Shown here in pieces: positions 5,198 through 6,907 of a stretch of 6,907 bases of DNA. The stretch spans positions 1 to 6,907 of the forward strand of contig DGEQ01000144.1 of NCBI GenBank assembly GCA_002386045.1, in the 5' to 3' direction. The notes under the pieces were generated by a model, which worked only from the letters and a program-made list of their open reading frames with translations, was not told the origin of the DNA and did not search any database. Position 1 is the first letter of the stretch; each line of letters starts with the position of its first letter. A program made the position numbers and the translations under genes. This DNA comes from Hungateiclostridiaceae bacterium UBA3922. Lineage in GTDB: Bacteria; Bacillota; Clostridia; Acetivibrionales; DTU013.

Positions 5198-6157
5198 TTA
5201 GCCTTCCGTGATCTCCGTTGAGAAAAACAGCGCGTAATTCGGCAGCGTATCGGTGAACTTCCTGCTGGCCTCGTCTATTTCGGCGTATTCCTCGTCCGTG
5301 AACCTCCATCCGGTGGCACCGACGTTCTCCCTTGCCTGCTCAGCATTTTTAGCGCCGACGATCGGAGCAGTGATGCCCGGCGTCATCAGGAGCCAGTTGA
5401 TCGCTCCCTGGGCTGGCGTTTTGCCGTGTCTTGCCGATACCTCTTTCACCACTTCAGTCACGTCGAGGGCACGCCGGTAGTTTTCCGGCTGGAACAGCGC
5501 TGCGCGCCTCCGGCCGTCGGTAAAGACATCGGTCTTTTTGTATTTGCCGGTCAGCAGCCCCTGTGCCAGCGGGCTGTAAGGAACAACGCCGATTTCGTTT
5601 TCGATGCAGAACGGCAGCAGGTCCTTGTCGTGATACCGCCAAAGCAGGCTGTAGCACGGCTGGATTACATCCACGGGCCCGTAGCGCATGGCTTCCTTCT
5701 GCTGCTCCAGGCTGAAATTCGAAAGGCCTATCGCCCTGATAAGTCCTCTTTCCTTGAGTTCGAGCATCGCGCCCATCGACTCGCCGATAGGCACGTCATC
5801 AACAGGATAGTGCAGGAAATAGACATCGAGATAGTCGGTCTTCAGATTCCTGAGGCTCCGCTCGCAGGCCTTGATCAAAAGGTCATGCCTCATGTTGTGC
5901 TTGAAGACCTTCGAAATAATGACACACTTGTCCCTGTCGGTCCCTTCGAGTGCTTTCCCCAGGACGGTTTCGGAATGTCCGCGCCCGTATACCTCGGCGG
6001 TATCGAACGCATTCACGCCCAGTTCCAGCGATACCCTGATCGCTTCGATGGAATCGCGGTCGGCAACATCGCCGAAATAGCCGCCGCCCATCGCCCAGCA
6101 GCCAAGTATGATCTCGGATACCTTCACACCACTTTTTCCCAGCGTTCTGTAGTTCAT
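5198..6157 (-). CDS. Aldo/keto reductase
   Basis: A 319-aa cytosolic NAD(P)H-dependent oxidoreductase with a complete TIM-barrel AKR layout. The catalytic tetrad is Asp52 and Tyr57 (FDTAEVYG), Lys83 (ISKVFK) and His116 (YFLHYP). Further AKR landmarks are GLSNFS, the VVPYSPLAQGLLTGKY segment, and the cofactor-binding tail PIVGAKNAEQARENVGA. It resembles the general-stress/YhdN-IolS branch of AKRs; the substrate cannot be read from the sequence. The start was set at ATG 6157, because GAGGG (6164-6168) is 6 nt before it, whereas a TTG two codons upstream (6163) directly touches that site. It is transcribed from the promoter at 6330-6358 with a leader of about 165 nt. No clear terminator separates it from the regulator gene downstream, so read-through into the iron locus is possible. 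Confidence 0.95.
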   Translation of the reverse strand: MNYRTLGKSGVKVSEIILGCWAMGGGYFGDVADRDSIEAIRVSLELGVNAFDTAEVYGRGHSETVLGKALEGTDRDKCVIISKVFKHNMRHDLLIKACERSLRNLKTDYLDVYFLHYPVDDVPIGESMGAMLELKERGLIRAIGLSNFSLEQQKEAMRYGPVDVIQPCYSLLWRYHDKDLLPFCIENEIGVVPYSPLAQGLLTGKYKKTDVFTDGRRRAALFQPENYRRALDVTEVVKEVSARHGKTPAQGAINWLLMTPGITAPIVGAKNAEQARENVGATGWRFTDEEYAEIDEASRKFTDTLPNYALFFSTEITEG

Positions 6158-6329
6158 GCACAACCCTCTTCTCTATTATGATTATGATGACCAATCTGCG
6201 ACAAGCTGCCAGAATCATGGCCTGATCGTCCAGAAAGGTGCCGGTCTCATAAAAGTCGGAAACGGATTTGTTATCCTGCTGCGGATACGTGCGATCCGAT
6301 GTGCCTCACTTTGCAATGGCATAAAATTA

Positions 6330-6358
6330 ATTTTAGATGTTTACATGTTTTAAGTCAA
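6330..6358 (-). promoter_or_regulatory. Promoter of the aldo/keto reductase
   Basis: On the minus strand TTGACT (6353-6358), a 17-nt spacer and TAAAAT (6330-6335), close to the sigma-A consensus. The predicted start is near 6323, giving a leader of about 165 nt. A 12-bp palindrome AAAATTAATTTT (6323-6334) overlaps the -10 and start region and could be an operator or simply AT-rich DNA. Confidence 0.78.
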
Positions 6359-6379
6359 CAAAGCCCGGGAAGGCTAAAA

Positions 6380-6402
6380 ATCCGGATTGATCAGCGCCGG
6401 AT
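6380..6402. repeat. Short inverted repeat between the divergent promoters
   Basis: ATCCGG (6380-6385) and CCGGAT (6397-6402) face each other across 11 bp. It lies upstream of both the reductase -35 and the phosphofructokinase -35, where a regulator shared by the two genes could bind. Six-base arms are short enough to arise by chance. Confidence 0.3.
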
Positions 6403-6439
6403 AGGGATTTGCCGATATGTTAAAAATATATCTATTTAA

Positions 6440-6468
6440 TTGCATTTTGGTATATATTATGCTATATT
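6440..6468 (+). promoter_or_regulatory. Promoter of the phosphofructokinase gene
   Basis: TTGCAT (6440-6445), a 17-nt spacer and TATATT (6463-6468), with a TG one base before the -10 (extended -10). The flanking DNA is very AT-rich (6421-6480). Transcription would start near 6475, leaving only about 23 nt of leader. Confidence 0.7.
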
Positions 6469-6497
6469 TTATCTTGATTTTATCAGGAGGTGTGATT

Positions 6498-6907
6498 ATG
6501 AGCGAACTAAGAGGTGCAGCAATATTCGGACAGTCGGGCGGCCCGACGTCGGTCATCAACGCCAGTGCCTGCGGCGTTTTCCAGGAAGCGCTCAGGCAGG
6601 ATTGCATCACTGCTGTTTACGGTGCGGCACATGGCATAAAAGGCGTGCTTGAGGAAAAGTTTTATGATATAGGCCAGGAAGACCCGTATGAACTGGAACT
6701 TTTGAAGACGACCCCTTCCTCGGCGCTGGGTTCGGTCCGTTACAAACTGAAAGATGCCGATGAAGACGACACCGATTACAAGAGGCTGCTCGAGGTATTT
6801 AAAAAGTACAACATCAGGTACTTCTTTTATAACGGCGGCAACGATTCAATGGACACCTGCAACAAGGTAAGCAAGTACATGCAGTCGGTGGGATATGAAT
6901 GCCGCGT
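6498..6907 (+). CDS. pfp: Pyrophosphate-type 6-phosphofructokinase (N-terminal part, 3' end missing)
   Basis: The first 136 residues of a phosphofructokinase that converts fructose-6-phosphate to fructose-1,6-bisphosphate, the step before the aldolase. The N-terminal phosphate-binding loop is GQSGGPT (11-17). The second signature, YNGGNDSMDT (111-120), is the variant GGxD form. ATP-dependent enzymes have a Gly in GGDGS where this protein has Asp115. By established structure-function work on the family, Asp there excludes ATP and goes with pyrophosphate as phosphoryl donor. The second diagnostic position lies just beyond the window. The start is ATG 6498 behind a full AGGAGGTG (6485-6492). The reaction would be reversible and save ATP, common in anaerobic Clostridia. 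The window cuts the gene; full-length relatives are about 400 residues or more. Confidence 0.93.
   Translation, partial: MSELRGAAIFGQSGGPTSVINASACGVFQEALRQDCITAVYGAAHGIKGVLEEKFYDIGQEDPYELELLKTTPSSALGSVRYKLKDADEDDTDYKRLLEVFKKYNIRYFFYNGGNDSMDTCNKVSKYMQSVGYECR

Noticed and set aside
5196..5203. TGTTAGCC half-site near the end of the aldo/keto reductase gene as a third DtxR operator
   Set aside because: There is no matching second half-site (TTCCGTG follows) and no promoter at this place; it is probably chance.

Overview
The window looks like a contig end from an anaerobic, low-complexity-to-mid-GC Gram-positive bacterium, most likely a Clostridia-type member of the Bacillota. This rests on strong AGGAGG-type ribosome binding sites before nearly every gene, a pyrophosphate-type phosphofructokinase, a small Cys-rich membrane protein directly behind feoB (a Firmicutes arrangement), and a two-domain DtxR-family regulator. 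The genus cannot be read from the sequence. The first 19 bases are identical to the Tn5/Nextera transposon end used in library preparation, so the left edge is a sequencing artefact and the join at base 19/20 should not be trusted.

Layout, left to right. Bases 20-106 carry the last 28 codons of an unidentified + strand gene, followed by a strong terminator. A second, bidirectional terminator serves the minus-strand fba gene (class II fructose-1,6-bisphosphate aldolase, 316-1245). fba has its own promoter at 1430-1457 and a leader of about 180 nt that contains several stem-loops and a 17-bp tandem duplication. A long REP-like palindrome (1531-1588) separates fba from the iron locus.

The iron locus (1606-5095, all on the minus strand) reads, in transcription order: DtxR-type iron-dependent regulator, feoA, feoB, FeoB-associated Cys-rich membrane protein. 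Two nearly identical palindromic operators sit before the regulator and before feoB. The regulator keeps the iron-type primary metal ligands of DtxR (Met10, Cys102, Glu105, His106 in its own numbering) but has lost two of the three ancillary-site residues and the whole C-terminal SH3-like domain. The simplest model is an autoregulated iron-sensing repressor that shuts off ferrous iron uptake when Fe(II) is plentiful. A degenerate 12-bp tandem repeat fills the feoA-feoB gap, and a perfect 17-bp duplication lies in the regulator-feoA gap.

The right part holds a minus-strand aldo/keto reductase (5198-6157) and, divergently transcribed, the start of a + strand pyrophosphate-type phosphofructokinase (6498 to the window end). 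Both have readable sigma-A-type promoters in the 340-bp region between them. The two glycolytic genes (fba and the phosphofructokinase) are in separate transcription units on either side of the iron locus.

No wholly new system is evident. The most interesting points are the two-operator iron regulon with a one-site, two-domain regulator next to a free-standing FeoA, the repeat-filled gaps flanking feoA, and the structured fba leader.
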